Assembly: GCF_018682675.1 (NCBI RefSeq)
Contig: NZ_JAFMTR010000035.1
Location: forward strand, 1-64,000
Origin: Sphingopyxis soli
Lineage (GTDB): Bacteria; Pseudomonadota; Alphaproteobacteria; Sphingomonadales; Sphingomonadaceae
Direction of reading: 5' to 3'
Length of the DNA: 64,000 nt
Part shown: one piece after another, positions 51,624 through 60,670 of the stretch
Position numbering within the stretch: the first letter of the stretch is position 1
Layout of the letters: each line of letters starts with the position of its first letter
Position numbers and translations under genes: made by a program
The notes under the pieces: generated by a model
The model's database searches: none
The model's input: only the letters and a program-made list of their open reading frames with translations
Told to the model about the DNA's origin: nothing

Positions 51624-52370
51624 TCAGCGGGCGCCCATCGTGCGCAGGCGGTCGCGCAGCAGGCCCCAGGTCGCGATACCCTCGGCGACCTGGCCGTTGA
51701 TGACGAAGGTCGGGGTGCCCTGGATCGTATATTTCTCGACCGCGGCGTTGGTGCCCTGTTCGAGCTTCGAGATATTGTCGATATTGCCGAGGCACGCGTT
51801 GATCTGTTCGGCGGTGACGCCGCGCGACTGGAAGAAGGCGTCGAGCTTCCACGCCTTGGCGAGCGCCGGGAAACGCTGCGCCGGAGGCAGCTTCATCGCC
51901 GCTTCGCCGCCCGCGGCATTCGCCTGCGCCCCGGCGAAGAGGTCGGCCTGCGAGGCGAAGACATTTTCCTGCAGCGGGAAATAACGGTCGACCGGGCCGC
52001 AGCGGATCACCGCCGCCGCCATCGCGTCGAGCGGATCGCGGATGAAGTTGCGGACCTCGAGGCTCACCCGGCCGGTGTCGATGAAGTCGCGCTTGATCTC
52101 CTCGTGGCTTTCCTTTGAAAATTCGGCGCAGTGCGAGCAGGTGAGCGAGGCGAATTCGATAACCTTGATCGGCGCGTCGGGGTTGCCCATCAGATAGCCG
52201 CCGTCGGCGGTCTGGCTGACCGTCGCGGACCAGCTCTTGCCCGCGGGCGCCGCGACCTTGGCAATGACATCCTGTTCCTTGGCGGGGTCGGTCTTGCTTT
52301 CGCCGCAACCCGCGAGTGCGAGCGCGCCGAGCGAGGACAGGAGGAGGATACGCAGCGGGGCCTTCGTCAT
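51624..52370 (-). CDS. DsbA-family thiol oxidoreductase lipoprotein
   Basis: The 248-residue protein has a lipoprotein signal MTKAPLRILLLSSLGALALA ending with Cys 22. The thioredoxin fold has the redox site CSHC at 78-81 and the cis-Pro loop GTPTFVING. It probably works on disulfides of exported proteins. It is downstream of a second DsbA-family gene on the same strand (gap 38 bases), so the two are a likely tandem duplication that diverged: one lipid-anchored, one soluble or N-anchored. Confidence 0.88.
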   Translation of the reverse strand: MTKAPLRILLLSSLGALALAGCGESKTDPAKEQDVIAKVAAPAGKSWSATVSQTADGGYLMGNPDAPIKVIEFASLTCSHCAEFSKESHEEIKRDFIDTGRVSLEVRNFIRDPLDAMAAAVIRCGPVDRYFPLQENVFASQADLFAGAQANAAGGEAAMKLPPAQRFPALAKAWKLDAFFQSRGVTAEQINACLGNIDNISKLEQGTNAAVEKYTIQGTPTFVINGQVAEGIATWGLLRDRLRTMGAR

Positions 52371-52408
52371 GGTCGGTTTCTCTCCGGACAGGGGGATAGA
52401 ATGGCTTC

Positions 52409-53122
52409 TTAGGAGCCCTTCAGGGCGGCGTCGAGTTTCGTTTTGAGCGCGGTCCACTGGACCACGGCGGCGTTGCGGCCGTTGATGAAAAAGGTCGGGG
52501 TGCCCGCGACGCGATCGGCGTTCTGCCCGATGTTGGTCATCCCTGCGATCTCCGCCTGCGCGACCTCGCTGTCGAGGCACGCGCCGATCTGCGCCGTTGT
52601 ATAGCCCCGCTTCTGCATGATCGCGGTGAGCCCGGTGTCGGCGGCGATCCTGCGCGCGCGGTCGCCGAGGCTGCCCTGATACCAGCTTTTCCTCTGCGCT
52701 TCGGTGGCCTTGGCGACCTTGCCGAGCCAGACCGGCTGCGCGGCGAAGATCGCGTCGTGATTTCCGGCGAAGGCAGCCGGCGCGCCGCAGCGCGCGAGCA
52801 GCGCGGCGGTCATGTCGACGGGGTCGCGGACCAGGTTGCGATATTCGAACAGCACCAGCCCCTTGTCGATGTAGAGGGTGCGGAGCGGGACGGTGCCGGC
52901 TTTGGCGAATTCGGCGCAATGGCTGCACGTATAGCTGAAATATTCGACGAGCCGGACCTTCGCGTTCGGGTTGCCGACGATATAGGCGCCGATCGGGCTG
53001 GTTTCGACCTTCGCCGACCAGCGGACGGGCTGCGCGGGCGTCGCGGCGGCGAACAGTGCGAGGGCGGCGGTGGCGGCAACTGCGACGGCGATGCGGCGGG
53101 AGGTCGGGCGAAGTCGGGACAT
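52409..53122 (-). CDS. DsbA-family thiol oxidoreductase, periplasmic
   Basis: The 237-residue protein has a signal-like N-terminus (RRIAVAVAATAALALFAAAT), active site CSHC at 66-69 and cis-Pro loop GTPTFFING. It resembles its downstream neighbour in layout but lacks a lipobox. It starts 9 bases after the DciA-like gene stop, so all three genes may share a transcript. Confidence 0.88.
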   Translation of the reverse strand: MSRLRPTSRRIAVAVAATAALALFAAATPAQPVRWSAKVETSPIGAYIVGNPNAKVRLVEYFSYTCSHCAEFAKAGTVPLRTLYIDKGLVLFEYRNLVRDPVDMTAALLARCGAPAAFAGNHDAIFAAQPVWLGKVAKATEAQRKSWYQGSLGDRARRIAADTGLTAIMQKRGYTTAQIGACLDSEVAQAEIAGMTNIGQNADRVAGTPTFFINGRNAAVVQWTALKTKLDAALKGS

Positions 53123-53131
53123 GCGTGGCCT

Positions 53132-53701
53132 TCAACTGATCCGGGGGAGCTTCGGCGCCGACGCCAGCCCCGCCGCCATGCGTTCGAGCACGGTACGCAG
53201 TTCCGGGTCGCCGATATCGCGAAGGCTATCCCCCAATTCTTCGGGTACGGGTTTGAGCATTGCGGGCGGCTGAACGGGGGCGGCGGGGGTCACCTGGCCG
53301 TGCGTCATCCGCACCGCGGCGATCGCGGCATAGCCGAAGAAGCGGTTCACCGCGGCGATGATGTCGGGCGACACGTGCTGGAGCATCGGGGCGTGCGCGC
53401 CGCTGATCGTCAGGTGCAACGTGCCGCCCGCTTTCTGCCCGGCGGGGAAGCGGATCATCGCGGGCTGGGTGACGTCGGCGAGCCGGTCGCCGACGATCTC
53501 GCGCCAGCGGCTGACCACCGATGACTGGATGAAGCCGAATTTGCGAAAGGCGGTGCGGCCGATTTCGGGGACGAGGTCGGCGATCGAGCGCGCCTCGCCG
53601 CCGCGTGGGCGCTCATAGGGCTTGGCGTCGGGCTTTTTTGCCGCCTTCTTCTTGGGGCTTTCGCCTTTGGGAGTGTCCGCTTTCGCCATCGCCGCCGCCA
53701 T
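53132..53701 (-). CDS. dciA: DUF721/DciA-like protein
   Basis: The 189-residue protein has a Lys-rich N-terminus and a DUF721 core (IGRTAFRKFGFIQSSVVSRW, REIVGDRLADVTQPAMIRF, GTLHLTISGAHAPMLQ). DciA proteins load the replicative helicase where DnaC is missing (established for this family). The start at 53701 was chosen; 53689 (MAKADTPKG) is equally possible. It is divergent from mutY with 14 bases between starts. Confidence 0.82.
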   Translation of the reverse strand: MAAAMAKADTPKGESPKKKAAKKPDAKPYERPRGGEARSIADLVPEIGRTAFRKFGFIQSSVVSRWREIVGDRLADVTQPAMIRFPAGQKAGGTLHLTISGAHAPMLQHVSPDIIAAVNRFFGYAAIAAVRMTHGQVTPAAPVQPPAMLKPVPEELGDSLRDIGDPELRTVLERMAAGLASAPKLPRIS

Positions 53702-53715
53702 GCCATAGGCGGGGG

Positions 53716-54744
53716 GTGAGCGTCCAGACTTCAGGCAGCATCGACAGTTTCGCCGCGCGTCTGCTCGGCTGGTACGACCGGTCGGCGCGCGCGCTTCCAT
53801 GGCGCATTCCGCCGGGGAGCGATGCGGTGCCCGATCCGTACCGCGTGTGGATGGCCGAAATCATGCTGCAGCAGACGACAGTCGCGGCGGTCGCCGGCTA
53901 TTTCGAGCGTTTTGTCGCGCGCTGGCCGACGGTTGCCGATCTGGCGGCGGCCGACGACGCCGACGTGATGGCGGCCTGGGCCGGGCTCGGCTATTACGCC
54001 CGCGCCCGCAATCTGCTCGCCTGCGCGCGCGCCGTCGCCCGCGACCATGGCGGGCATTTTCCCGATAGCGAAGCGGGGTTACGCGCGCTGCCTGGGGTCG
54101 GGGATTATACGGCCGCCGCCGTCGCCGCGATCGCCTTCGGCCGCCCGGCGGTGGTGATCGACGCCAATATCGAACGCGTGATCGCCCGGCACCGGCTCAT
54201 CGAAATCCCGCTTCCCGCCGCCAAGCGCGCGATTCGTGCCGAGCTGGCGCCGCTGGTTCCCCGCGGCCGCCCCGGCGACTTCGCGCAGGCGCTGATGGAC
54301 CTCGGCGCGACGATCTGCACGCCGCGTGCGCCCGCGTGCGGCCTCTGCCCGCTGATGGCCGACTGCGCGGCGCGCGGCCGCGCCGATATCGAGCGCTTGC
54401 CGGTCAAGCCTGCGAAAAAGGCGAAGCCGCAGCGCTATGGCGTCGCGCACTGGATCGAGCGCGACGATGCCATCTGGCTCGTCCGCCGTCCCGACAAGGG
54501 GATGCTCGGCGGGATGCGCGCGCTGCCCGGCGGCGCCTGGACCGACGTGCCGCCCGCCGAGTCCGGTATCGCCCAGGTCGATCATGGTTTCACCCATTTC
54601 GACCTTCGCCTGACGCTCGTTGCCCGCGAAAGCGAGGATGCCGCAGGGGAAGGCGAGTGGTGGCCGCTTTCGGCGCTTGACGCCGCCGGATTGCCGACGC
54701 TCTATCGCAAACTGACCGACAAGATGCGGGAGAGAATTTCATGA
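53716..54744 (+). CDS. mutY: A/G-specific adenine DNA glycosylase
   Basis: The 342-residue enzyme removes A mispaired with 8-oxoG. It has WMAEIMLQQTTVAAV with the catalytic Glu, the helix-hairpin-helix PGVGDYTAAAVAAIAFG followed by VIDANIERV with the catalytic Asp, and the [4Fe-4S] site C201, C208, C211, C217. A NUDIX-like domain that reads 8-oxoG follows. GTG 53716 was chosen. The last codons overlap the serine hydrolase start by 4 bases. Confidence 0.95.
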   Translation: MSVQTSGSIDSFAARLLGWYDRSARALPWRIPPGSDAVPDPYRVWMAEIMLQQTTVAAVAGYFERFVARWPTVADLAAADDADVMAAWAGLGYYARARNLLACARAVARDHGGHFPDSEAGLRALPGVGDYTAAAVAAIAFGRPAVVIDANIERVIARHRLIEIPLPAAKRAIRAELAPLVPRGRPGDFAQALMDLGATICTPRAPACGLCPLMADCAARGRADIERLPVKPAKKAKPQRYGVAHWIERDDAIWLVRRPDKGMLGGMRALPGGAWTDVPPAESGIAQVDHGFTHFDLRLTLVARESEDAAGEGEWWPLSALDAAGLPTLYRKLTDKMRERIS

Positions 54745-56027
54745 CCATGATGGTTTCGCGCCGGGCGTTGATGGGCGGTTTCGCGCTGGGCGGCGCAGGG
54801 CTGATGCTGCCGGGCGCGGCGCTGGCGTGGAAAGCCGATGGCGCCGCCGCCTACCCGGCGACCGCGGCCTTCATCAAGGGCTTCGTCGACCGGCGCGAAC
54901 TGGCCGGGACGCTCGCCGCGATCGGCAGGGGGCAGGGCGCGCTCGACGTCTTTGGCGCGGGCACGCAGGCGATGGATTCGGCGCGGGCGGTCGACGGCGA
55001 CACGATCTGGCGCCTCTATTCGATGACCAAGCCGGTGACCGGCATCGCCGCGATGATCCTGATCGAGGACGGCAAGCTGGCACTCGACCAGCCGATCGCC
55101 GACATCCTGCCCGCCTTTTCGAAGATGAAGGTTCAGAACATTCCCGACGGTTCGCTGACCGACGTGCGCGATGCGAAGACGCCGATCACGGTGCGCCACC
55201 TGCTGACGCACACCGCGGGCCTTGGATACGGGATCGTCCAGAAGGGACCGCTGCGCGACGCCTATAACGAGCAGGGGATTTTGGGCGGGCAGGTCAGCCG
55301 CCTGCCGATTCCGGGGTTCCCTCCCGCGACCCCGGCGCCGAGCCTCGCCGAATTCGCCGACCGGCTCGCGAAGCTGCCGCTGGTCTATGAACCCGGCACG
55401 CAGTGGAGCTATTCGGTCGGGCTCGACCTGCTCGGCCGCGTGATCGAGGTCGTGTCGGGTCAGCCGTTCGACCTGTTCCTGAAGGCGCGCCTGTTCGATC
55501 CGCTGGGGATGAAGAGCACGGGGTTTCAGGTTGCGGCGGCCGACGTCGGCCGGCTTTCGACCAACTATGCCCCCTTTGGTGGCGCCTTGCTGCCGATCGA
55601 TCCCGCGACGAGCTCGATCTATCTCGACAAGCCGCCGATCCCTTATGGCGGCGGCGGGCTGGTTTCGACCGCGCGCGACTATGACCGCTTCCTCGCGATG
55701 CTGCTCGGCGAAGGCGAGACCGACGGCGTGCGGATCCTGAAGCCCGAGACCGCCAGGCTCGCGATGTCGAACCTGTTGCCCGCGGGCGCCTCGACAAAGA
55801 ACAGCTTCGTCGAGGGCGAAGGGTTCGGCGCGGGCGGGCGCGTGTCGCTGCCGACCTCGCCGACGGGCGAAGGCGTTTTCGGCTGGGGCGGCGCGGCGGG
55901 AACGATCGGCTTCGTCGATCGCGCGCGCGGCTACCGCGTCGGTGGCTATGCCCAATATATGCCCGCCGAGGCGCTGCCCTTCCAGCGCGACTTCGGGAAG
56001 AATTTCTACAAGGATGCGATGGCCTGA
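54741..56027 (+). CDS. Serine hydrolase, class C beta-lactamase/esterase fold
   Basis: The 428-residue exported protein has a twin-arginine-like start (SRRALMGGFALGGAG). The active site is S94-M-T-K97 (SxxK) with Tyr 224 in WSYSVGLDLLG. The third motif (KTG-like) reads FGWGGAAGT. Relatives include esterases and D-aminopeptidases more often than true beta-lactamases. Its stop overlaps the nudC start by one base. Confidence 0.85.
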   Translation: MTMMVSRRALMGGFALGGAGLMLPGAALAWKADGAAAYPATAAFIKGFVDRRELAGTLAAIGRGQGALDVFGAGTQAMDSARAVDGDTIWRLYSMTKPVTGIAAMILIEDGKLALDQPIADILPAFSKMKVQNIPDGSLTDVRDAKTPITVRHLLTHTAGLGYGIVQKGPLRDAYNEQGILGGQVSRLPIPGFPPATPAPSLAEFADRLAKLPLVYEPGTQWSYSVGLDLLGRVIEVVSGQPFDLFLKARLFDPLGMKSTGFQVAAADVGRLSTNYAPFGGALLPIDPATSSIYLDKPPIPYGGGGLVSTARDYDRFLAMLLGEGETDGVRILKPETARLAMSNLLPAGASTKNSFVEGEGFGAGGRVSLPTSPTGEGVFGWGGAAGTIGFVDRARGYRVGGYAQYMPAEALPFQRDFGKNFYKDAMA

Positions 56028-56896
56028 TGCCGCTGCCGCTTGGTTTCACCGGGGCGCGGATCGACCGCGCCGATCGCCTGCGTACCGATGCGGAAGCGTT
56101 TGCCGCGGCAACGCAGGATCCGCGCGCGACCTGTCTCGCGATGGACGGGATCGATCCGGTGCCCGGCGAGCGGGGCGGGCTGATCTGGGAACCGCTGGAC
56201 CCCGCCGACGACCGCGCGCTGCTGTTGCTCGGGATCGACGATGCCGGGGCGCCGCGCTTCGTCCGCGCGCCCGCGCCCGGCGCGCGCATCGACGCGCGCT
56301 CGCGGACGGTGATGCGGCTGATCCCCTTGCTGTCGCCCGAGGAGGCGGCGCTTTACGGCGGCGCACGCAGCCTTGTCGACTGGCACGCGCGGCATGGCTT
56401 CTGCGCGGTGTGTGCGGCGCCGACTGCGATCTTTCGCGGCGGCTGGGGGCGGAAGTGCGGCAATTGCGGTTCGGAGCATTTCCCGCGCGTCGATCCCGTG
56501 GTGATCATGCTCGCCGAATATCAGGACCGTGTGCTCGTCGGGCGCCAGCCGGGCTTTCCGCCGGGCTTCTTCTCGGCGCTCGCGGGGTTCGTCGAGCCGG
56601 GCGAATCGCTCGAAGAGGCGGTGGCGCGCGAATTGTTCGAGGAGGCGGGGATCCAGGTGTCGGACGTGGTGTATGTGGCGAGCCAGCCCTGGCCCTTCCC
56701 CTCGTCGCTGATGATCGGCTGCCGCGCGGTCGCGCATGATACCGCGCTGACGATCGATACGACCGAGCTCGAGGCGGCGATGTGGGTCGAGCGCGCCGAG
56801 GTGCGCGCGGCGCTCGCCGGCGAGATGGGGGCGAGCTTCATGGCGCCGCCGCCGCTGGCGATCGCGCGTTATTTGCTGGAGGATTGGGCGGGGTAA
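56027..56896 (+). CDS. nudC: NAD(+) diphosphatase / decapping NudC
   Basis: The 289-residue Nudix enzyme hydrolyses NADH and removes NAD caps from RNA in E. coli. A zinc ribbon (GFCAVCAAP and KCGNCGSEHFPR) precedes the Nudix box GFVEPGESLEEAVARELFEE and the NudC signature SQPWPFPSSLMIG. The ATG overlaps the serine hydrolase stop. Confidence 0.95.
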   Translation: MPLPLGFTGARIDRADRLRTDAEAFAAATQDPRATCLAMDGIDPVPGERGGLIWEPLDPADDRALLLLGIDDAGAPRFVRAPAPGARIDARSRTVMRLIPLLSPEEAALYGGARSLVDWHARHGFCAVCAAPTAIFRGGWGRKCGNCGSEHFPRVDPVVIMLAEYQDRVLVGRQPGFPPGFFSALAGFVEPGESLEEAVARELFEEAGIQVSDVVYVASQPWPFPSSLMIGCRAVAHDTALTIDTTELEAAMWVERAEVRAALAGEMGASFMAPPPLAIARYLLEDWAG

Positions 56897-57028
56897 CCTC
56901 CTCCCTGTGGCGAAGCCATGGGGAGGTGGCAGCGCGAAGCGCTGACGGAGGGGCGGCAAGGCGCGCTTCCGCCCCTCCACCATCCTTCGGATGGTCCCCC
57001 TCCCCACCGCCTTGCGGCAGGGAGGATT
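56897..57028. repeat. Palindromic repeat, family B, copy 2
   Basis: It starts CCTCCTCCCTGTGGCGAAGC and ends TTGCGGCAGGGAGGATT, with the same ordered blocks as copy 1 (GGGGAGGTGGCAGCGC, CGCTGACGGAGGGGC, GCCCCTCCACCA, GGTCCCCCTCCCCA). It separates nudC from the convergent PopZ-like gene. Confidence 0.7.
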
Positions 57029-57035
57029 ATAAGTA

Positions 57036-57473
57036 TCAGAATTTCTTGCCGGTAATCCGGCTGATTTCCCTGGCGACCATCGCCTCGACCATCGTCGGAA
57101 GGTTGGCGTCGAGCCATTCCTTCAGCATCGGACGAAGTGCCTCGATCACCACGTCTTCCATCGTGCGGCCGCCGGTCGGGGTGGCCGGGATAGCAGCGGT
57201 GACCGCGGGCGCGACCGCGGCCGTCAGCGCGTCGAGCGACTGGCGCGTGGCATCGGCGCTGGCGGCCGAGAGCAGCTCTTCCTCGGTCGGGATCACGGGC
57301 GGTGCATCGGCCATCGCATCATCTGGCGCTTCCCCTTCGTGAAGGTCGAGAACATCCTCGTTCGCCGCAGCGACGCGCTGGGCGCGGGCACCGGGAGCCT
57401 CGTCGCGCGCGATCACGCGCCGAATCGACGACAGGATGTCTTCCATCGATGGTTCCCGCGACAGATCGCCCAT
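57036..57473 (-). CDS. PopZ-like DUF2497 polar organising protein
   Basis: The 145-residue protein has the short N-terminal motif EPSMEDILSSIRRVIARDE, an Asp/Glu/Pro/Ala-rich flexible middle, and the C-terminal helical module LRPMLKEWLDANLPTMVEAM ending REISRITGKKF. This is the layout of PopZ, which self-assembles at the cell pole in Caulobacter and tethers the origin. ATG 57485 is an alternative start; 57473 has a G-rich ribosome site. It is slightly shorter than the Caulobacter protein, mostly in the middle. Confidence 0.8.
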   Translation of the reverse strand: MGDLSREPSMEDILSSIRRVIARDEAPGARAQRVAAANEDVLDLHEGEAPDDAMADAPPVIPTEEELLSAASADATRQSLDALTAAVAPAVTAAIPATPTGGRTMEDVVIEALRPMLKEWLDANLPTMVEAMVAREISRITGKKF

Positions 57474-57573
57474 TACTGCCCCCATTTGCCCATTGCGGGC
57501 CCCACGATATCAGGGTCGCCCTTACAGGCGGTTAACCATCATCTTACCGGCCGGGGGCGGCCTTTGCCAAGCC

Positions 57574-59061
57574 TTATTGTTTCGGGCCGATTTCGACATA
57601 GGCAGGCACGCCGGCGTCGGCGGCCGGAATCGCCCTGGTGTCGGTTGCCTGCTGCTGCGGCTTCGGATCGTCGGCCCAATCCCAGAGCTGGCCCTTCACG
57701 CGGCGATAATTGACCTCGGGGTCATAAAGCGCGCCGCCCTCGATCCCGAGGTCGCGCGCTTCGGCCTTGCCCATTGCGGCGAGGACCGAGAAAGCGGCGA
57801 CATAGCTGTTGCGCCGTGCCGAGACGAGCTGGACCTGCGCGTTCAGATATTCCTGCTCGGCGTTCAGTATGTCGAGGATCGACCGCGTGCCGACGCTGTT
57901 CTCGGCGCGAACGCCCTCGAGCGACAGGCCGTTGGCGCCGACCGCCTGTTCGGTCGCGGCGATGATCCGCTCGTTCGCCTGCCACGCGGCATAGGCGCCG
58001 CGCGTCTGGGCGATCACGTCGCGTTCGACCGCGACATAATTCTCGATCGCCTGGCTGGTCTGCGCCTGCGCCTGGCGCACGCGCGCCGAGGCGCGGCCGC
58101 CCTGAAAGATCGGCAGGGTCATCGACACGCCGGCGATCGTGCTCGTCGTCGTATTGTCCGACGTGGTGTTGCCGGCAGGGATCGAGTTGAGATTGTTGTT
58201 GTAGCCGCCGCTGACCGTCGCCGAAACCTTGGGCGCGCGGGTCGCCCGCGCGGCGCCGATGTCGGCGCGCGCGGCGCTGAGGCGCTGGTTCGCGGCATCG
58301 ATGTCGGGGTTGTTGGTGAGCGCGATCGCCACCGCTTCCTCCGCCGTCGTCGGCAGGTTCGGCAGCACCGGCGGCGGTTGCAGGTCGGTCGGCGCGTCGC
58401 CGACCAGGCGGATATAGGCTTCGCGGCTGCGGATCAGGTTCGATTCGGCGGTGCGCAGGTCGCCCTCGGCAAGCGCGAGGCGCGCCTGCGACTGCGCGAC
58501 GTCGGTGCGCGTCAGGTCGCCGATCTCGAACCGGTCGCTCGTCGCCTGCAAATTGGTCTTGAGGACCGACACATTCTTCTGGTTCAATTGGACGATCGCG
58601 ATGTCGCGGATGACGTCCATATAGGCGCCGACGACCTGCGAGAAGATGCTCGCCTCGGTCGCGCGGAGGTCGGCCTGCCCCGCCTCGACGCGATATTTGG
58701 CGGCCTTCACCGCGTTGCGCACCGCGCCGCCCTGATAGAGCGGGACCGACAGCTGCGCGCCGGTCGAAACCGAGCGGCCGGGGGTGAAGAAGCTGTTGCC
58801 GGGGACGACCAGATTTTCCTGATAGTCGACGCTGGCGCCGACCGAGGGCAGCCCGGCCGCCTTCTGGATCGGCACATTCTCGTCGTTCGCGCGCTGCCCC
58901 GCGCGGGCGCCGGTCAAGGTCGGGTTGTTCTCATAGGCCTTGGCGAGCGCGCCCTGCAGCGTTTCGGCGTGCGCGGGCGATGCGGCGACCAGCGCGCCGA
59001 AGGCGAGACCGGCAAGCCAGCGGGCGCGGCGACCGGTTGCGATAGTCATCTTGTCATGCAT
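57574..59061 (-). CDS. tolC: TolC-family outer membrane efflux protein
   Basis: The 495-residue protein has a signal peptide ending about ASPAHA-ET and the duplicated helical hairpins of TolC (LQGALAKAYENNPTLTGARA and AEEAVAIALTNNPDIDAANQ). It would form the outer-membrane channel for type I secretion or efflux. Start 59061 (MHDKMTIATGRR) is proposed, 59049 possible. It follows the isoaspartyl-methyltransferase-like gene by 41 bases on the same strand, an order also seen in other alphaproteobacteria. Confidence 0.92.
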   Translation of the reverse strand: MHDKMTIATGRRARWLAGLAFGALVAASPAHAETLQGALAKAYENNPTLTGARAGQRANDENVPIQKAAGLPSVGASVDYQENLVVPGNSFFTPGRSVSTGAQLSVPLYQGGAVRNAVKAAKYRVEAGQADLRATEASIFSQVVGAYMDVIRDIAIVQLNQKNVSVLKTNLQATSDRFEIGDLTRTDVAQSQARLALAEGDLRTAESNLIRSREAYIRLVGDAPTDLQPPPVLPNLPTTAEEAVAIALTNNPDIDAANQRLSAARADIGAARATRAPKVSATVSGGYNNNLNSIPAGNTTSDNTTTSTIAGVSMTLPIFQGGRASARVRQAQAQTSQAIENYVAVERDVIAQTRGAYAAWQANERIIAATEQAVGANGLSLEGVRAENSVGTRSILDILNAEQEYLNAQVQLVSARRNSYVAAFSVLAAMGKAEARDLGIEGGALYDPEVNYRRVKGQLWDWADDPKPQQQATDTRAIPAADAGVPAYVEIGPKQ

Positions 59062-59102
59062 CGTCTTGTTCAGCCTGAAACGGGGGAGGGGGCGGGCAAC
59101 GC

Positions 59103-59765
59103 TCAGAACCGGAAGCCCTTGGGCGCGGCAAATCCGGGCAGCGGCGCGACGTCCATGTCGGCGAAGGCGCGCAGCGCGACGGCGCCGCCCGCCTTCACGC
59201 CCTGGACGAGCCGGGTGACGCTGCCGTCGCGGCGCGCGGCGACGATCCGCCCGCCCTCGGCGAGCTGTGCGACGAGCGCGTCGGGCAGCGTTTCGACCGC
59301 ACCCTCGATGACGATGCGATCGAAGGGGGCGGCGTTCGGCGCGCCGGCGGCGAGCGGGCCCTGGGTCCAGGCGATCGCCGAATCGCCCGCCGCGGCGCGC
59401 GCGGCCTCGATCAGGTCGGCGCGTTCCTCGACCGCATGGACCTCGGCGCCCAGCTTCGCGAGCAGCGCGGCGGTATAGCCCGTCGCGGCGCCGACCAGCA
59501 GCACGCGCATTCCGGGCCGCACCGCCGCCTCGACGAGCAGGCGGCCGGTGACGAGCGGCGGATTGAGCGCGCGGCCGTCGCCGAGCGCGATCGCGCGGTC
59601 CATATAGGCGACGCCGGAAAGCGCGGCGGGCACGAACGCCTCGCGCGGCACCGCGGCCATCGCGGCGACGACGTCGGGGTCGATGACGTCGTTGGTGCGC
59701 AGCTGGCTGTCGATCATCGCGGCGCGCATCGCGGCCGCACCCGTCTCGCTCAATTTCGTTGCCAT
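59103..59765 (-). CDS. Protein-L-isoaspartate O-methyltransferase-like protein
   Basis: The 220-residue protein has the PCMT N-terminus MIDSQLRTNDVIDPDVVAAM and FVPAALSGVAYMDRAIALGD, a SAM loop LLVGAATGYTAALLAKLG, and PFDRIVIEGAVETLPDALV. The usual Gly-x-Gly-Ser-Gly SAM loop reads VGAATGY, so catalysis may differ from repair of isoaspartate. It lies upstream of the tolC-like gene. Confidence 0.85.
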   Translation of the reverse strand: MATKLSETGAAAMRAAMIDSQLRTNDVIDPDVVAAMAAVPREAFVPAALSGVAYMDRAIALGDGRALNPPLVTGRLLVEAAVRPGMRVLLVGAATGYTAALLAKLGAEVHAVEERADLIEAARAAAGDSAIAWTQGPLAAGAPNAAPFDRIVIEGAVETLPDALVAQLAEGGRIVAARRDGSVTRLVQGVKAGGAVALRAFADMDVAPLPGFAAPKGFRF

Positions 59766-60003
59766 CCGTCTCTATCCGATTCCCTGGGCCCAAGCCTGTA
59801 TCGCGCGGTTCTAGCCCAAGCATGGCTGTATTGCAATAGTAATACAGCCAAAAGACCCCGCCGCGCCGCGCATAGCGGGCAAAGGGGATGGAGCCAAGTG
59901 CGCATCGATGCGCGTGCCGGATGATGCAGATTGCGAAACGAACGGATTGCCAGTGCGAAACAAAGCGGCTAGGGGCGCTGTCTCCACGCAATTCTGCGCC
60001 TGA

Positions 60004-60077
60004 GGCCCGATGGCGGAGTGGTGACGCAGCGGACTGCAAATCCGTATACGCCGGTTCGATTCCGGCTCGGGCCTCCA
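60004..60077 (+). tRNA. tRNA-Cys (anticodon GCA)
   Basis: The acceptor stem pairs GGCCCGA with TCGGGCC, with discriminator T and an encoded CCA. The anticodon GCA is at 60036-60038 in the loop CTGCAAA, and the T arm is CCGGTTCGATTCCGG. Everything to the right up to thiC looks acquired or degraded. Confidence 0.96.
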
Positions 60078-60358
60078 TCCTTATTCAATAAACCGCGACG
60101 CGGGCGTCGATCTCCCGCGATGCGCGCCATTGCGCGCCGCCTGCCCGCGTCGACGTGTCTCCGCCTTCGCAGGCGATGCCGGGCGCGGGCGGCCGCCGAT
60201 TCCGGGGATGCACGGCGCGCTCCCTGCATCCAAAGTTCAGGAAAGTTCAGCCCAATGACGATCGCTTGCCGGTCCGCTGCGGAAGGATGGCGCGGCGTAA
60301 AGGAAAGGATGCTGCTCACCCGCCAGCTTGAAGCATGGCGGGATAATGTAGGAAAGCC
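60078..60358. other. Intergenic stretch after tRNA-Cys
   Basis: No gene is seen. It has a hairpin at 60319-60342 where CCCGCCA pairs with TGGCGGG and GCTT with AAGC inside, without a T tract. Confidence 0.4.
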
Positions 60359-60586
60359 TTATCTTGCGGGTGGGGCCGCAGCGAAGCCGCCCGGCGCGGC
60401 GCCAAGGTTTGAGGCGCGCGCGGGCAGCCACTCGGGCGGCGCATGGTGCAGGTCGTAGAGCGAGATGAGCGTGACATGGAGGAGGTCGGTCCCGCGCGAC
60501 GGATCATTGCGCGGCAGCGCCGCGATCCGCGCCTGAACCTCTGGCGGCGGCTTGGCCATGATGTAGAGCGGGTTGCGGGCGCGCAT
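60359..60586 (-). pseudogene. Truncated 2'-5' RNA ligase-like (RNA 2',3'-cyclic phosphodiesterase family) gene
   Basis: From an ATG at 60586 the frame reads RNPLYIMAKPPPEVQARIAA then GTDLLHVTLISLYDLHHAPP, which carries the first HxT motif (HVT) of the 2H phosphoesterase fold. The second HxT half and about two thirds of the usual length are missing; the last 20 or so residues are low-complexity and lack family features. It is a remnant beside the tRNA, broken at its 3' end. Confidence 0.6.
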
Positions 60587-60670
60587 GGGTGCGAGTTTAG
60601 CATGGTGTGAGCGGTTACATGCAAGTTGGTCCGCGGCTGGGTGAGCGGAATTGCCCTTTGAAGCCAAATG

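Noticed and set aside
48122-51700. A roughly 1190-codon plus-strand frame opposite smc
   Set aside because: It mirrors the Ala/Glu-rich coiled coils of SMC, and has no recognisable domain.
54741-56027. Beta-lactamase resistance gene
   Set aside because: It has the SxxK fold but the second motif is YSV rather than YxN and the third differs from KTG; esterase or peptidase function is likelier.
60319-60342. Terminator after tRNA-Cys
   Set aside because: The hairpin is strong but has no T tract on either strand and lies more than 240 bases past the tRNA.
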